Position numbers and translations under genes: made by a program
In this document: positions 1 through 8,825 of the stretch, one piece after another
Layout of the letters: each line of letters starts with the position of its first letter
Position numbering within the stretch: the first letter of the stretch is position 1
DNA from: CAWHJB01 sp963698715
GTDB lineage: Bacteria > Chloroflexota > Anaerolineae > Anaerolineales > UBA4823
Assembly (NCBI GenBank): GCA_963698715.1
Contig: CAVORW010000002.1
Location: 558,001 to 622,000, forward strand
DNA length: 64,000 bases
Direction of reading: 5' to 3'
The notes under the pieces: model-generated
Database searches by the model: none
Told to the model about the DNA's origin: nothing
What the model saw: only the letters and a program-made list of their open reading frames with translations

Positions 1-1154
1 TGGTAATCGTAAGCGTACGACCAATCTGACTGATAAACACCGACATCGACAAAGTAACTGCCGCTAGTTAAGTCGAGACGTTCAAGTTCAAGCCCGACCT
101 GCCCTTGCCCATGGATCATCGGCAAGAGAAGTCCAGCATTCTGTGTGCTGGTATCGTAACAAACCAAACCGTCCGCCCGGGTAATTGTGACGCCGAAAAT
201 TGGGTCTTGGATTTCGTTAGGAGCTGAATACGTTATTTGTATATGCAGCTGCTCCCCGCTGTTGAGGCTGCTCACTGGTAAACCATTGGAATCCAGCAGG
301 TGTACAGCCGTAATCTCCATTTCAAGTGAGCCAAACCGGTTCTTTCTTAGAAGGAGTTTGCTCCCCTCGGGAAGCTTGCGCGGAGTGATGTAATCGGGAG
401 TGCGCTGAGCCGTCTCGGCATAGAGCGAGCGGATGTAGATTCCGGTTACTATCTCAGCAGGACCATAGGCTGCTAAACTTCCAGCCTGCAACCACACAGC
501 TTCATCGCACATCTTGCCAACCAGGGTAATATCATGGGATACCAGCAAGATTGCACAGCCTCGATTTTTTTGGCTGATTATACTTTCGAGACATTTTTGC
601 TGAAAGGCCGTATCGCCTACGGCCAATACTTCGTCTATCAGCAGGATATCGGGATCGGTATGGATGGCGGTAGAGAATGCTAGCCGCATCTGCATGCCAG
701 TGCTAAAGGTTCGCAATGGGCTGTCGATAAAGTTTTCCAATTCTGCAAACGCAACAATGCTGTTAAAACGCTGCCAAATCTCCCGACGGCTGAGCCCAGA
801 GATAACTCCGTTGATAAAAACATTTTCTCTCCCGGTCAAATCCGGGTGAAAACCTGCTCCCAGGTCGATCAGCGCTCCCAACCGACCGTTAGTATGGCAG
901 AACCCGCTGGTGGGGTGCCCAACCTTACCTATCAAACGTAGCAGTGTGGATTTCCCGGCCCCGTTACGACCTATGACCCCAGTCATTATCCCTGGTGCAA
1001 CCTGAAAATTGATATCCTTAAGTGCCCAAAATTCGCGGGATGTTCGTAAGCCCCGAAAACCCCGGATGATTGCTTCTTGCAGGGTCACAGGCCGGTCGGG
1101 ATGAGGCAAGTTGAAGCGTTTGCTTACTCCCTGAACGCTTATGGCAGCCTTCAT
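1..1154 (-). CDS. Polysaccharide ABC transporter ATP-binding protein (Wzt-like), 3' end outside window
   Basis: ATPase of an ABC exporter that moves a lipid-linked polysaccharide or O-antigen-like chain across the inner membrane. Reading from the start at 1154, the Walker A GRNGAGKST lies near residue 64, the signature region is FSTGMQMRLAFS, and Walker B is ILLIDEVLAVGD followed by the switch SHD. Beyond about residue 240 there is a beta-rich segment (FGSLEMEITAV...) resembling the Wzt C-terminal carbohydrate-binding domain, which recognises the end of the glycan. The gene starts directly after the stop of the permease gene, with no gap, so the two form one transcription unit. The C-terminus is cut by the window edge. 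Family assignment is firm; the substrate is unknown. Confidence 0.9.
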   Translation of the reverse strand, partial: MKAAISVQGVSKRFNLPHPDRPVTLQEAIIRGFRGLRTSREFWALKDINFQVAPGIMTGVIGRNGAGKSTLLRLIGKVGHPTSGFCHTNGRLGALIDLGAGFHPDLTGRENVFINGVISGLSRREIWQRFNSIVAFAELENFIDSPLRTFSTGMQMRLAFSTAIHTDPDILLIDEVLAVGDTAFQQKCLESIISQKNRGCAILLVSHDITLVGKMCDEAVWLQAGSLAAYGPAEIVTGIYIRSLYAETAQRTPDYITPRKLPEGSKLLLRKNRFGSLEMEITAVHLLDSNGLPVSSLNSGEQLHIQITYSAPNEIQDPIFGVTITRADGLVCYDTSTQNAGLLLPMIHGQGQVGLELERLDLTSGSYFVDVGVYQSDWSYAYDY

Positions 1155-1949
1155 TTATAGTTCCTCAGCGAATCGATGGCTTGCACGAACGAACATCTGG
1201 TAACCAAACCATAACAGGATGACTGAGCCCAGACTGAGCAAGAGCAAGGGTAGCAATGCCGGCGCTTTTCCCTCCAAAAGGATCGTACGGTAAGCCTGGA
1301 TCAATGGTGTCAGGGGGTTGAGATTGTATAACAGCCGGACCCGGACAGGGATGCTATCAACAGCGTACAGGATAGGAGTTAAATAAAAACCTAACATTAG
1401 GAAGAGCCCTAACAGATATTGTGTATCGCGGAATGTGACATGGATTGTAGAGACTATATAAGCCAGTCCCAAGCTAAACAGAAACTGGAGCATGATTACC
1501 AACGGCAGCGTCAATAATGCGACCGTAAGATGGATGCTGCTGCCCAGTATAAACAGCAACAAGACAGGGATTGCCAGGCAGAAATGAATGAAATGAGTCC
1601 CTATGGTTACCATTGGCAATATCGCTGTAGGGAAGCCAGGCCGGCGTACCAGTTCCCGGTTGCCAACAATGGCATCTGTGGCTGCCAGCAGCGAGGTTTG
1701 AAACCAATTCCATACCAACAGGCCGGTAAAGAGAAAAACAGTGTAGTTAGGAATATTTAGCGGCAAAATGATACGGAAAACAAAACTGAATACCGCCAAT
1801 TGGGCGAGCGGGTTTATTAGCGACCAGGCTATCCCTAACAGCGAGCGTTTATACTTTAATTTGAACTCCCGGGCCACAAGTTCGAAAATCAGGTCATAGA
1901 TATATCTTGGGTGAACTACTGGCTTAAATCGTTTGTCAATTTGCATCAT
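1155..1949 (-). CDS. ABC-2 type polysaccharide export permease (Wzm-like)
   Basis: A 264-residue integral membrane protein with about six hydrophobic segments, the normal length for the permease of polysaccharide ABC-2 exporters. The N-terminal amphipathic stretch and the LKYKRSLLGIAWSLINPL motif before the first membrane span are typical of the TagG/Wzm/KpsM group. It pairs with the ATPase gene that begins at the next base, and together they would export the product of the glycosyltransferases upstream on the same strand. Start chosen at the first of two adjacent Met codons. Confidence 0.9.
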   Translation of the reverse strand: MMQIDKRFKPVVHPRYIYDLIFELVAREFKLKYKRSLLGIAWSLINPLAQLAVFSFVFRIILPLNIPNYTVFLFTGLLVWNWFQTSLLAATDAIVGNRELVRRPGFPTAILPMVTIGTHFIHFCLAIPVLLLFILGSSIHLTVALLTLPLVIMLQFLFSLGLAYIVSTIHVTFRDTQYLLGLFLMLGFYLTPILYAVDSIPVRVRLLYNLNPLTPLIQAYRTILLEGKAPALLPLLLLSLGSVILLWFGYQMFVRASHRFAEEL

Positions 1950-2050
1950 TCATCCTGATTGGCCGCATCGGTCCCCAGACAATATGAGTAAAGAAGTGGC
2001 TGAGAGCTTATGGATAATGTCTAATAGTCGCCGAATAGCGAGCCGATGAA

Positions 2051-3334
2051 TTATTCATTGGCGGAAATCAGGAGGGAGGAGATACCCGGATTGTCGAGTC
2101 CTCTGCTGTCCACCAACGCACGCAACAGTGGGGCTATCTGGTCTTCAAAGCAAATGGCTTCTAAATGGTTTCCGCACAGGTTTTCTTTGCCTGGTTGAGG
2201 TAGCACCAAGCCTGCTTCCTGTTCGAAATACCACAATCGAATTCCTGCTGGTCTTTGGCTATCAAGCACGCGTTTGGCTTCTGGCAAACCCCTATCCAGG
2301 TAAAGATCGATTGTCTTACCCTGCCAGGCATCCATGGTATCGGCGAGAAAAGCTTTTTGGGCGTTTAAAGATTTAAGCTCTCCCGCTACACCTTGCCAGT
2401 ATGCATAGGCCATCATCCCATAGAGCAACCGCTGCCAGAGTCTTAACCAACGGGCGCGTTCAAGCCAGTCCAGCCATAAAAGCATCCATCGTCTCATGTG
2501 GACCTCCAAAGGAGGCGCTTTAAATGCCAATATCTTAAAAATACGTGAAGGTAGGCGTCCATATAAATCTAGGCGTGCCATAAGCATGGATGAACGCAAG
2601 GCGGGATACAGCCATCCTAACATAACATCTGCTTTACCCTCAGCTTGCTTGCGGGTCAGGGCACGCCACACGTCGGTGTGCTCGTGGTGAAAACCACCGG
2701 CTGACATTGCAAAGATGAATTTTGTGCCCGCCAGCAGCAGCCGCATACCGAGCTCATAATCCTCATGGCAGGCAAAAGCCGGATCGAACTTGCCAACCTG
2801 GGCAAACAGGCCGGCTTCAAGTGAAAAGTTGCCACTCAATATATCGCTGTAAGCAAAGCGATACCCAGGCTGGTTCATGCGTGCGAACATTGCATGCCAC
2901 CATCCTGCCAATTCGGCTCGGAAATAGCCGTACTGATTGGAGAGTAGTGGCGGGCAGTAACCGATAACGACTAAATTGCCTTGTGTTTTGTGAGCCTCGA
3001 GATGGGCGGCGACGAACTGAGGCTGAACCTCGATGTCGTCATCTAAAAATATCAAAATCGCCCCTCGGGCGCGGTTAGCTCCCAGGTTGCGGGCGGCTGA
3101 GGGCCCCGATTGAGGTTGACGCAGTAATCGCAGGGAAAACGGGGCTTGGAAAGCAAGAACCGCTTCCACTGTATCGTCTGTACACCCATCATCAACTACG
3201 ATCACTTCAAAAGCCGCGACGGAGATGCTCTGGGCGTTCAGAGCACGTAAAGTGTTTAGCAGTGTGGAGCTGCGATTATGAGTTGGAATAATGACGCTGG
3301 CTTGCAGCAGCGGACCAATCATAGAGTTGACCAT
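2051..3334 (-). CDS. Family 2 glycosyltransferase
   Basis: A 427-residue GT-A fold enzyme that transfers a sugar from a nucleotide donor. SVIIPTHNRSSTLLNTL at the N-terminus is the nucleotide-binding strand, VIVVDDGCTDDT follows, and IFLDDDIEVQP near residue 95 carries the metal-binding DxD-type acidic residues. A galactosyltransferase-like segment with GNFSLEAGLFAQVGKFD and the acidic HEDYELG region follows near residue 185. The C-terminal 200 residues are not recognised. It overlaps the 3' end of the upstream glycosyltransferase gene by 59 bases; an internal Met at 3322 would shorten this slightly. Likely acts in the same glycan pathway as its neighbours. Confidence 0.85.
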   Translation of the reverse strand: MVNSMIGPLLQASVIIPTHNRSSTLLNTLRALNAQSISVAAFEVIVVDDGCTDDTVEAVLAFQAPFSLRLLRQPQSGPSAARNLGANRARGAILIFLDDDIEVQPQFVAAHLEAHKTQGNLVVIGYCPPLLSNQYGYFRAELAGWWHAMFARMNQPGYRFAYSDILSGNFSLEAGLFAQVGKFDPAFACHEDYELGMRLLLAGTKFIFAMSAGGFHHEHTDVWRALTRKQAEGKADVMLGWLYPALRSSMLMARLDLYGRLPSRIFKILAFKAPPLEVHMRRWMLLWLDWLERARWLRLWQRLLYGMMAYAYWQGVAGELKSLNAQKAFLADTMDAWQGKTIDLYLDRGLPEAKRVLDSQRPAGIRLWYFEQEAGLVLPQPGKENLCGNHLEAICFEDQIAPLLRALVDSRGLDNPGISSLLISANE

Positions 3335-6068
3335 TGGTTTTCCAAACAGCTAATTGTTTTTGGGAGGCACGATAAGCTGCCGGACCAGCCAAGCAGCCCT
3401 TGAGCTCTGCTAGCAGCAGGTCGAGTGGAAAGCTGCCAGGCCGATGCAGCAAGGTTCGTATCAATCTAGGAATTTGATCGTATAATGCCCATTCGGTTGC
3501 ATGAATTAATACAGTCCATTCCCTGTTCTGCAAAAGATTGTGCGCCCAGAAAGCATACGTTCCGACGCCGTAGCCATAAATCGCACTGCGGACTTTCTCT
3601 TGAGTACGGCGATGTCTGTGCCAGCAAATTGCTTCTGGTTCGTACACGATTCTATTACCGGAAGCAAGAATGCGGGAAAACATCTCCGTATCCCCGCCAG
3701 ATTGGGTGGGCGTGCCAGCATCCAAAACCTCTGCGAAGGGGCCGATTTCTGTGAAAATACTCCGCAGTAAGGCCATATTCACTCCAGCACCGGCATGGCC
3801 TGCGGCCAAAGGGTGTAGATTGTCTTTGTCAAAAATCCGGCGCACAAAACCCCGATTAAAGGTGCTGTGCTGCTCAAACCACTGTTGAGCGGAAGTATCA
3901 AGCTCGGCTGGCAAGGTCAGACCTGTGACACACATCGCGCCCGGTTCTTGGAGGCTGGCTGCGAGCGCTCGCAGCCAGCCCGGATCGGGAGTAGCATCGT
4001 CATCGATGAAAGCCACAATCGGGTGGACAGCCTCGTGCAATGCCCGGTTGCGCGCCCGATTCAGTCCGGGGAGCTCCTCGCGCAGGTAACGCACCTGGGG
4101 AAAATCGGAAACAATGGCTCTGGTGGCCTCGGATTGTGAACAACTATCTACAACGATAACTTCCTGTCCGTCATCTGGCAGTCGTTTAAGGGCTTCCAGG
4201 CAGCGGCGCAAATCATCCGGTCGGTCGCGCGTGCAGATTGCCACAGTGGCAGGCAGAGGAGCGGCAGTGGTTGGGCGACGCTCCCAGCCCAACCGCCATT
4301 GTGCCCAACGCTGCCAGAAAGACCAATCTGCATTTTCCAGTATCGCACTTCTGAGGCTCTCAATTGGAATAACCCCGCCTTGCTCGACGGCTACACTGTG
4401 AAAGCCAACCGGGATGTGATTTATGCGGACAAGCAACCTGGCACTGGAGTACGATTCCAGACCTGTGATTTGCTCGGGGAGCTGGTCAAAATCGACATCC
4501 AGCACGGCTTGAGCCCCGGAGATCACATCCTTAGGCTTTATTGGGGTGAAAGAATCCAATGAATACCACCATCGAAAAAGCAAGTTCAATTGTAAAAATC
4601 CCTGAATGCTTGCAAACAGCAGCAAGATGGAGATAGAATGTTTCTCCCACAGGACTGTGTATACGGCACCCATAGAGAGTAGGAGCACAGCTAAAATTTG
4701 GGGCAACAACCACCACAGGCTTAACTGCCCACTGCTTGTTTTGGGGGTGGGTCGAAATTTTATGGGAAGCCGTAAGACCGCCATGCCCCATGCCAAGGTG
4801 TAAATCGGCCAGGTGGCATAAACCAGGGCAACTGCTCGAAATAGTGATGTTTGTCCGACGGCCTGTCCGCGGTAGTGCCGCATAGCTAAGAAACGAATGA
4901 CCACATCAGCAATAGCCAGAGGTGCAATACGGATCAGGTATTCGTGAAAAGCGATCTGAAGTGCTGGCTTTCCAAATATCAGGATCAATATTGTAGCCAG
5001 CAGGTGTGCACTGACTACTGGACCGATCCAATATTTAGTCAAACGTACTATGTAGGAAATTCGCTGACCCCAACTGAGGCGTCGAAATAGCCGCGGATAG
5101 GTTGTTATAAGCAATTCGAATACACCGCGTGCCCATTTTAATTGCTGAATAAACCAGGCGCTAATACTGGGCGGCGCCAACCCAGGGGCGAGGGGTTGGG
5201 CTACATACGCGCTTTTCCAACCGGCTGCATGAAGGGCAATCGATGTAGCCAAATCCTCTGCCAAACCGGGTTGGTATCCGCCAATCGACGCCAGGGCTGT
5301 ACGCCGAATCAGGGCGTTGCTGCCCATCAGTGTAGCCCCACCGAGTCCATCCGCTCCTAAAGAAGTGGGATTGTAGAATTCCAGGCTGGTTTCCACTGCC
5401 GCCTTTGCAATCCAACTTTCTTGCGGGTTTTTAAAAGTTAGCATAGCCTGGACAAAGCCGACCTGTGGATCAGTGAAATGCCACAGGCAATGGATAAGGA
5501 ATTCTGGACGCGGCACATGATCGAGATCAAAAATGACAATGATATCCCCCGAAGTTTTCTCGAGGGCATAATTAATATTTCCAGCCTTAGCGTTATGATG
5601 ATCGCTTCGCGATAGATATCCGGCTCCCAACTCCTGTGCTAAAGCGCGTAATATGCTTTTGGAACCATCATCCAATAGCCATGTCCGGTGTTCCCCGTAC
5701 ATTGAGCAGGCTGCGGAAAGAGTGCGTTTGACCATGTCATAGGGTTCGTCGTAGGCTGTTACAAATACATCAATAGATAAACCCTCAGGCCAGGTTTTTA
5801 TTTCATGAGTGCGGTGAGCAAACAGATATAAAATCCAGTTGGCTACCATCTGCGTGCTGGCGTAAGCAATCGCAAAGATGAAAAAGATTAAAAAAAGCGG
5901 CTGTGTTAGTCGATCATCCTTGAACCACCAGCTGAAGTAGTTGACTAGCGCAATCATTCCAATAGCAATATGAAAATGCAATAGTCGCCTGAATGGCAGC
6001 ACGGGACGCTTGGGCTTCCTCAGTTTCTCGGTCTGGTCGGCTTGTTTTGTCTCGATGTGGGCTTTCAT
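3276..6068 (-). CDS. Two-domain glycosyltransferase: cellulose-synthase-like membrane GT2 fused to a second GT2
   Basis: A 930-residue fusion. Residues 1-500 resemble processive membrane glycosyltransferases of the BcsA type: two N-terminal membrane spans, FVTAYDEP, the DLDH metal site, GLAEDLATSIAL in place of the TED motif, QQLKWARG in place of QxxRW, then several membrane spans. Residues 610-850 form a second soluble GT2 domain with VAICTRDRPDDLRRCLEAL and FIDDDATPDPGWL. It overlaps its neighbours at both ends (4 bases upstream, 59 downstream), so it is translated as part of one operon. I infer that the first half extends a polymer and the second adds a different sugar. There is no PilZ domain, so no sign of c-di-GMP control. 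Confidence 0.85.
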   Translation of the reverse strand: MKAHIETKQADQTEKLRKPKRPVLPFRRLLHFHIAIGMIALVNYFSWWFKDDRLTQPLFLIFFIFAIAYASTQMVANWILYLFAHRTHEIKTWPEGLSIDVFVTAYDEPYDMVKRTLSAACSMYGEHRTWLLDDGSKSILRALAQELGAGYLSRSDHHNAKAGNINYALEKTSGDIIVIFDLDHVPRPEFLIHCLWHFTDPQVGFVQAMLTFKNPQESWIAKAAVETSLEFYNPTSLGADGLGGATLMGSNALIRRTALASIGGYQPGLAEDLATSIALHAAGWKSAYVAQPLAPGLAPPSISAWFIQQLKWARGVFELLITTYPRLFRRLSWGQRISYIVRLTKYWIGPVVSAHLLATILILIFGKPALQIAFHEYLIRIAPLAIADVVIRFLAMRHYRGQAVGQTSLFRAVALVYATWPIYTLAWGMAVLRLPIKFRPTPKTSSGQLSLWWLLPQILAVLLLSMGAVYTVLWEKHSISILLLFASIQGFLQLNLLFRWWYSLDSFTPIKPKDVISGAQAVLDVDFDQLPEQITGLESYSSARLLVRINHIPVGFHSVAVEQGGVIPIESLRSAILENADWSFWQRWAQWRLGWERRPTTAAPLPATVAICTRDRPDDLRRCLEALKRLPDDGQEVIVVDSCSQSEATRAIVSDFPQVRYLREELPGLNRARNRALHEAVHPIVAFIDDDATPDPGWLRALAASLQEPGAMCVTGLTLPAELDTSAQQWFEQHSTFNRGFVRRIFDKDNLHPLAAGHAGAGVNMALLRSIFTEIGPFAEVLDAGTPTQSGGDTEMFSRILASGNRIVYEPEAICWHRHRRTQEKVRSAIYGYGVGTYAFWAHNLLQNREWTVLIHATEWALYDQIPRLIRTLLHRPGSFPLDLLLAELKGCLAGPAAYRASQKQLAVWKTNGQLYDWSAAASQRHYSNS

Positions 6069-7504
6069 TGAGAGATGCCTTCCGATACCTGGTCGGAGTG
6101 CCCAACGTCATAGCGATAGACGCGCATCTTAAACGTACGGGCATTCACATTAACATCAAATACAGCATAAAGTTGGGCGTTAGCCTCGATCCAGCTTAAC
6201 TTATCAGGCCAGCGCTCCTGTACAGTCATATCCTCGACAAACCAGATTCGTTTTGCATTTGCCGTCTGCTGCAGATTCCAGTTTGCCAATATAACGGTCT
6301 CATAGGGTAAATAAAAGTCCCCAAGCAGTTGGTCAGATGAGACGACGATATCGCCGGTTTCCAAGTGATCGTTGACATACTCAAAAGCGGACTTCCAATC
6401 GGCGCGATTACCATTCTGATATTGATAGTAAAGCAAATCATCGCTCAATGAGGAGCCTAATACAATCAACAAGGCCGCGCTTCCGAGTAGAACGCTGCGA
6501 GGCGCCAGGTCTTCGAAGATTTTAATGGCGGTCAATGCAGCCAGGAAAATCCAACTGAATAGAGTCATAAAGATGTAGCGGTTGGCTGTGTAATGGAAAC
6601 TGGCAATTCCCATCAGTAAAAATAAAGGCAACAACGCGCTGACAGCCATCATCAATACCATTCGATTTTTCTCAGGCAAGAAATATAAAGCTCCCAGGCA
6701 GGCTATCATGATAGTGGGCAGGCCAGTATAATATATTGTTCCAGAGAGCAACCAGAATGGGGTGTTGTTTACGCGGCTAAAAGCTGAAAGCCAGGCTCCC
6801 AGATTATTTAAGTATGGCCAGGCGAAACTCAATCCCAGGATGGCACCTGGGATGATGAAAAGCCAGATTTTCTGCCAGCGGATTCCGGGTGAGTCCCGAT
6901 GTAAGAAGTACAACAACAGGATATAGACGAATACAACCGGGGCGATAAATAAAGTCACCAAGCTTTCCCGAGCAGCGAGGCCGAATAATATCAGTGAGCC
7001 TGCCAGGTAAGTTTGGCGGTTCTCTTCAACACCGATAAAAAATATGAGCAGGCCGAGGTTGTAAAGTAGAAATAAGAGCGAATAAAAGCGAGCATTTTGT
7101 GACCAATAGAGATGCCAGGGCGAGACTGCCAGCATGGCAGAGGCAGTTAAGGCTACCCAGGGACCGCCAAGCTTCTTGCACGGAAAATATAGAGCAGGGA
7201 TAGTCAGCGTGCCGATCGCGGCAGGCACCAGGCGAGCACTCCACTCGCTGGTGCCCAGCCAGGTTGTAGCCGCCCGAATTAAGTTAATCGCCAAAGATTG
7301 CCTGAAAATGCTGAAATTGAAGCCATCTTCCAGGCGGGAGATGGAAAATATTTCATCACTCCAAAAACTCCACATGCCCAATTTATAGAAACGGAGCACT
7401 GAAGCGATCACTAAGATGGCCCCCAGAATTGTGAGCTGTAAAAGAGATTGGTTTTTCCCCGGTTTGAACAGGGAAAGTGCCGGGCGAGTTAAAGATTTGA
7501 TCAC
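6065..7504 (-). CDS. GT39/ArnT-like membrane glycosyltransferase
   Basis: A 479-residue membrane protein with about ten hydrophobic segments. The first luminal loop has WSFWSDEIFSISRLEDG; an acidic residue here in a WSDE context is the usual catalytic signature of the PMT/ArnT superfamily, which uses polyprenyl-phosphate sugars as donors. SWHLYWSQNARFYSL-type wording (here SPWHLYWSQNARFYSL) in the next loop also fits. A short soluble tail follows the last span. It is the first gene of the minus-strand polysaccharide operon and overlaps the next gene by four bases (ATGA). The acceptor cannot be told from sequence. Confidence 0.8.
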   Translation of the reverse strand: MIKSLTRPALSLFKPGKNQSLLQLTILGAILVIASVLRFYKLGMWSFWSDEIFSISRLEDGFNFSIFRQSLAINLIRAATTWLGTSEWSARLVPAAIGTLTIPALYFPCKKLGGPWVALTASAMLAVSPWHLYWSQNARFYSLLFLLYNLGLLIFFIGVEENRQTYLAGSLILFGLAARESLVTLFIAPVVFVYILLLYFLHRDSPGIRWQKIWLFIIPGAILGLSFAWPYLNNLGAWLSAFSRVNNTPFWLLSGTIYYTGLPTIMIACLGALYFLPEKNRMVLMMAVSALLPLFLLMGIASFHYTANRYIFMTLFSWIFLAALTAIKIFEDLAPRSVLLGSAALLIVLGSSLSDDLLYYQYQNGNRADWKSAFEYVNDHLETGDIVVSSDQLLGDFYLPYETVILANWNLQQTANAKRIWFVEDMTVQERWPDKLSWIEANAQLYAVFDVNVNARTFKMRVYRYDVGHSDQVSEGISQ

Positions 7505-7840
7505 CAGATGTCAATCTCCAGTAAGCTTTTCAAAACAATTACCCTAAATTGTATACGCTTTAATGTATCAGATATCTATTTACCATTAAATGTTTATTGT
7601 GAACATCCTGCCGCCTACGGGCGCAATTGCTTATTATTTTATCGACAATCGAGTTTACGTCAATGATGTAAAAGTACTTGCGCACCCCGGTCCTGAAGTT
7701 TGAGTCTTCTGTATGGTATGCGTGAACTTCGACTGCATTGAGAAATAATTGATCTCTCGTCTCAATGTTCAGGTGCGGAAGGAAAAAACGCGTCATCCTG
7801 ACCGAAATTATGTTATACTTTTGGCGCTTGAATATCGAAG
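7505..7840 (+). other. Intergenic region upstream of the split tRNA
   Basis: A stretch of 336 bases without a convincing gene. A 78-codon minus-strand reading frame at 7560-7796 has no recognisable domain and no clear ribosome-binding site. TATACT at 7814-7819 lies at a suitable distance for the -10 element of the tRNA that starts at 7841, but no good -35 hexamer is visible 16-18 bases before it. Confidence 0.4.
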
Positions 7841-8137
7841 GGGCCCGTAGCTCAGCGGCAGAGCGGACGGCTTAAGGCAGGGCGTGACCCTGCAACGGGC
7901 TGCCTGGGGAGCAATCTCCAGGTGACTCCTGCCAAATTCGGGGAAGCCTACGTCGCAAGATAAGGTAATCCCGAGCCAAGCCCCGGCGCTCAGGCGCCCG
8001 GGGAAGGTGTAGAGACTAGACGGCAGGCGCCCCTCCGGGGCGAAGGGATAGTCCAGCCCACAAACCCGCGCGGGGCAGCGAAAGCTGCAGTGGGATGCAT
8101 AACCGTTTGGTCGCAGGTTCGAACCCTGCCGGGCCCA
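7841..8137 (+). tRNA. tRNA-Ile2 (anticodon CAU, lysidine-type), interrupted by a group I intron
   Basis: The exons are 7841-7872 and 8098-8137. Joined, they fold as a normal class I tRNA: acceptor GGGCCCG with CGGGCCC, D stem GCTC/GAGC, anticodon stem GACGG/CCGTT, loop CTCATAA, T arm GCAGG-TTCGAAC-CCTGC, discriminator A. G1-C72 pairs, and the anticodon stem lacks the three G-C pairs of initiator tRNA, so it is not fMet. The CTCATAA loop and TTGGTCGC variable region match bacterial tRNA-Ile2, whose C34 is changed to lysidine to read AUA; elongator tRNA-Met is the alternative. Only CC follows the discriminator, so the full CCA end is not encoded. Confidence 0.88.
7873..8097 (+). ncRNA. Group I self-splicing intron (IC3-like) in the tRNA anticodon loop
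   Basis: A 225-nt intron inserted between U33 and C34. The 5' exon end CGGCU pairs with the internal guide GGCUG near 7899, giving the required U-G pair at the splice site, and the intron ends in G. Visible parts: an extension hairpin GCAGGG/CCCTGC in P1, a P2 stem with a GCAA loop, P-like AATTCGGGGAAGCC and Q-like AATCCCGAGCCAAG, the R element around GTGTAGAGACTAGACGG (8008-8023), the S element AAGGGATAGTCC (8043-8054) completing P7, a GC-rich P8, and a P9 hairpin capped by GAAA. These elements closely match the known Azoarcus tRNA-Ile intron. There is no reading frame inside. Confidence 0.92.
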
Positions 8138-8141
8138 CCTG

Positions 8142-8170
8142 AAACTCCGCTTTGGCGGAGTTTTTCTTTA
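8142..8170 (+). terminator. Intrinsic terminator of the tRNA
   Basis: Stem AAACTCCGC / GCGGAGTTT with a TTTG loop, followed by a T-rich run. It begins five bases after the tRNA end and is a textbook Rho-independent terminator. Confidence 0.9.
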
Positions 8171-8176
8171 ACTCAT

Positions 8177-8540
8177 TCAACGGTCCAGATGGGGGTTATG
8201 GATCTCGGCGTGGCATTTGGCGCAGAGCAAAACGCATTTTTGGATCTCAGCCCGCACGGAATGGTACGTGCGGTTCGGTAGCGAGCGCATATCGAGTTTG
8301 AAATCCTTACCACCGGGTTGAGTGTGGTGAAAAACCAGCACCGCCAGGTTATTGTTGTAGCCGCAGATCGAACAGCAGCCGCCTGCTTCAGCAATGAGCT
8401 CCTGCTTGCGTGCCAAGCCGCGCCGTTTTTGGGTCTTTTAGCTTTGTAGATCTTTATCCTTGCAGTTGCGCGAGCAGTATTTCTTTTGACGCCCAGAGAT
8501 TGCTTCCCGCAGATAAGGTAGAAAGAGGTAGTTTTGGTCA
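8177..8540 (-). pseudogene. Decayed HNH endonuclease gene
   Basis: The C-terminal 80 codons (8416-8177) encode a recognisable HNH nuclease: CSICGY, then LVFHHTQPGGKDF, then CVLLCAKCHAEIHNP, which supplies the zinc cysteines and catalytic histidines. Upstream, in the same frame, lies GRQKKYCSRNCKDKDLQS, the usual N-terminal zinc-ribbon part of this family, but a TAA stop separates the two (about 8428). A further frameshift separates GRQKKYC from an upstream CGKQS piece. So the gene carries at least one nonsense codon and one frameshift. A TTG at 8416 could restart a 79-residue HNH core. It lies convergent to the intron-bearing tRNA, just past its terminator, and may be a relic of homing activity. 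Confidence 0.75.
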
Positions 8541-8825
8541 CTGTTAGCCCTTGCTTATAAATCGGTATACTAAGAAGTGAGCCTCGGCGATCCGGATAAA
8601 AACGGCAGCGGACGGACGCTGTAGACTGAGAAATGGACGGCACGAAAACGGCTTTTCAGAAAACGGCTTTTCATCTTGCCCCAGGCCAATTAAAGCTGTA
8701 ATATAGAAAGAGACAAGAAAAAGAATCTGTCCATCGTCTCTACCGTTATAATACCGGTATATCCGGATTACACAAGGGTGATCCCCGACCTGGCCCAGCC
8801 CTAAAAAAAGGATGATAGCAATACG

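Noticed and set aside
7560..7796. A 78-codon minus-strand frame
   Set aside because: No domain and no ribosome-binding site; composition is that of AT-rich intergenic DNA.
7841..8137. A cyanobacterial-type tRNA-Leu(UAA) intron
   Set aside because: CTTAA at the first exon end suggests UAA, but the tRNA has a short variable loop and the spliced loop is CTCATAA, so it is a CAU tRNA.
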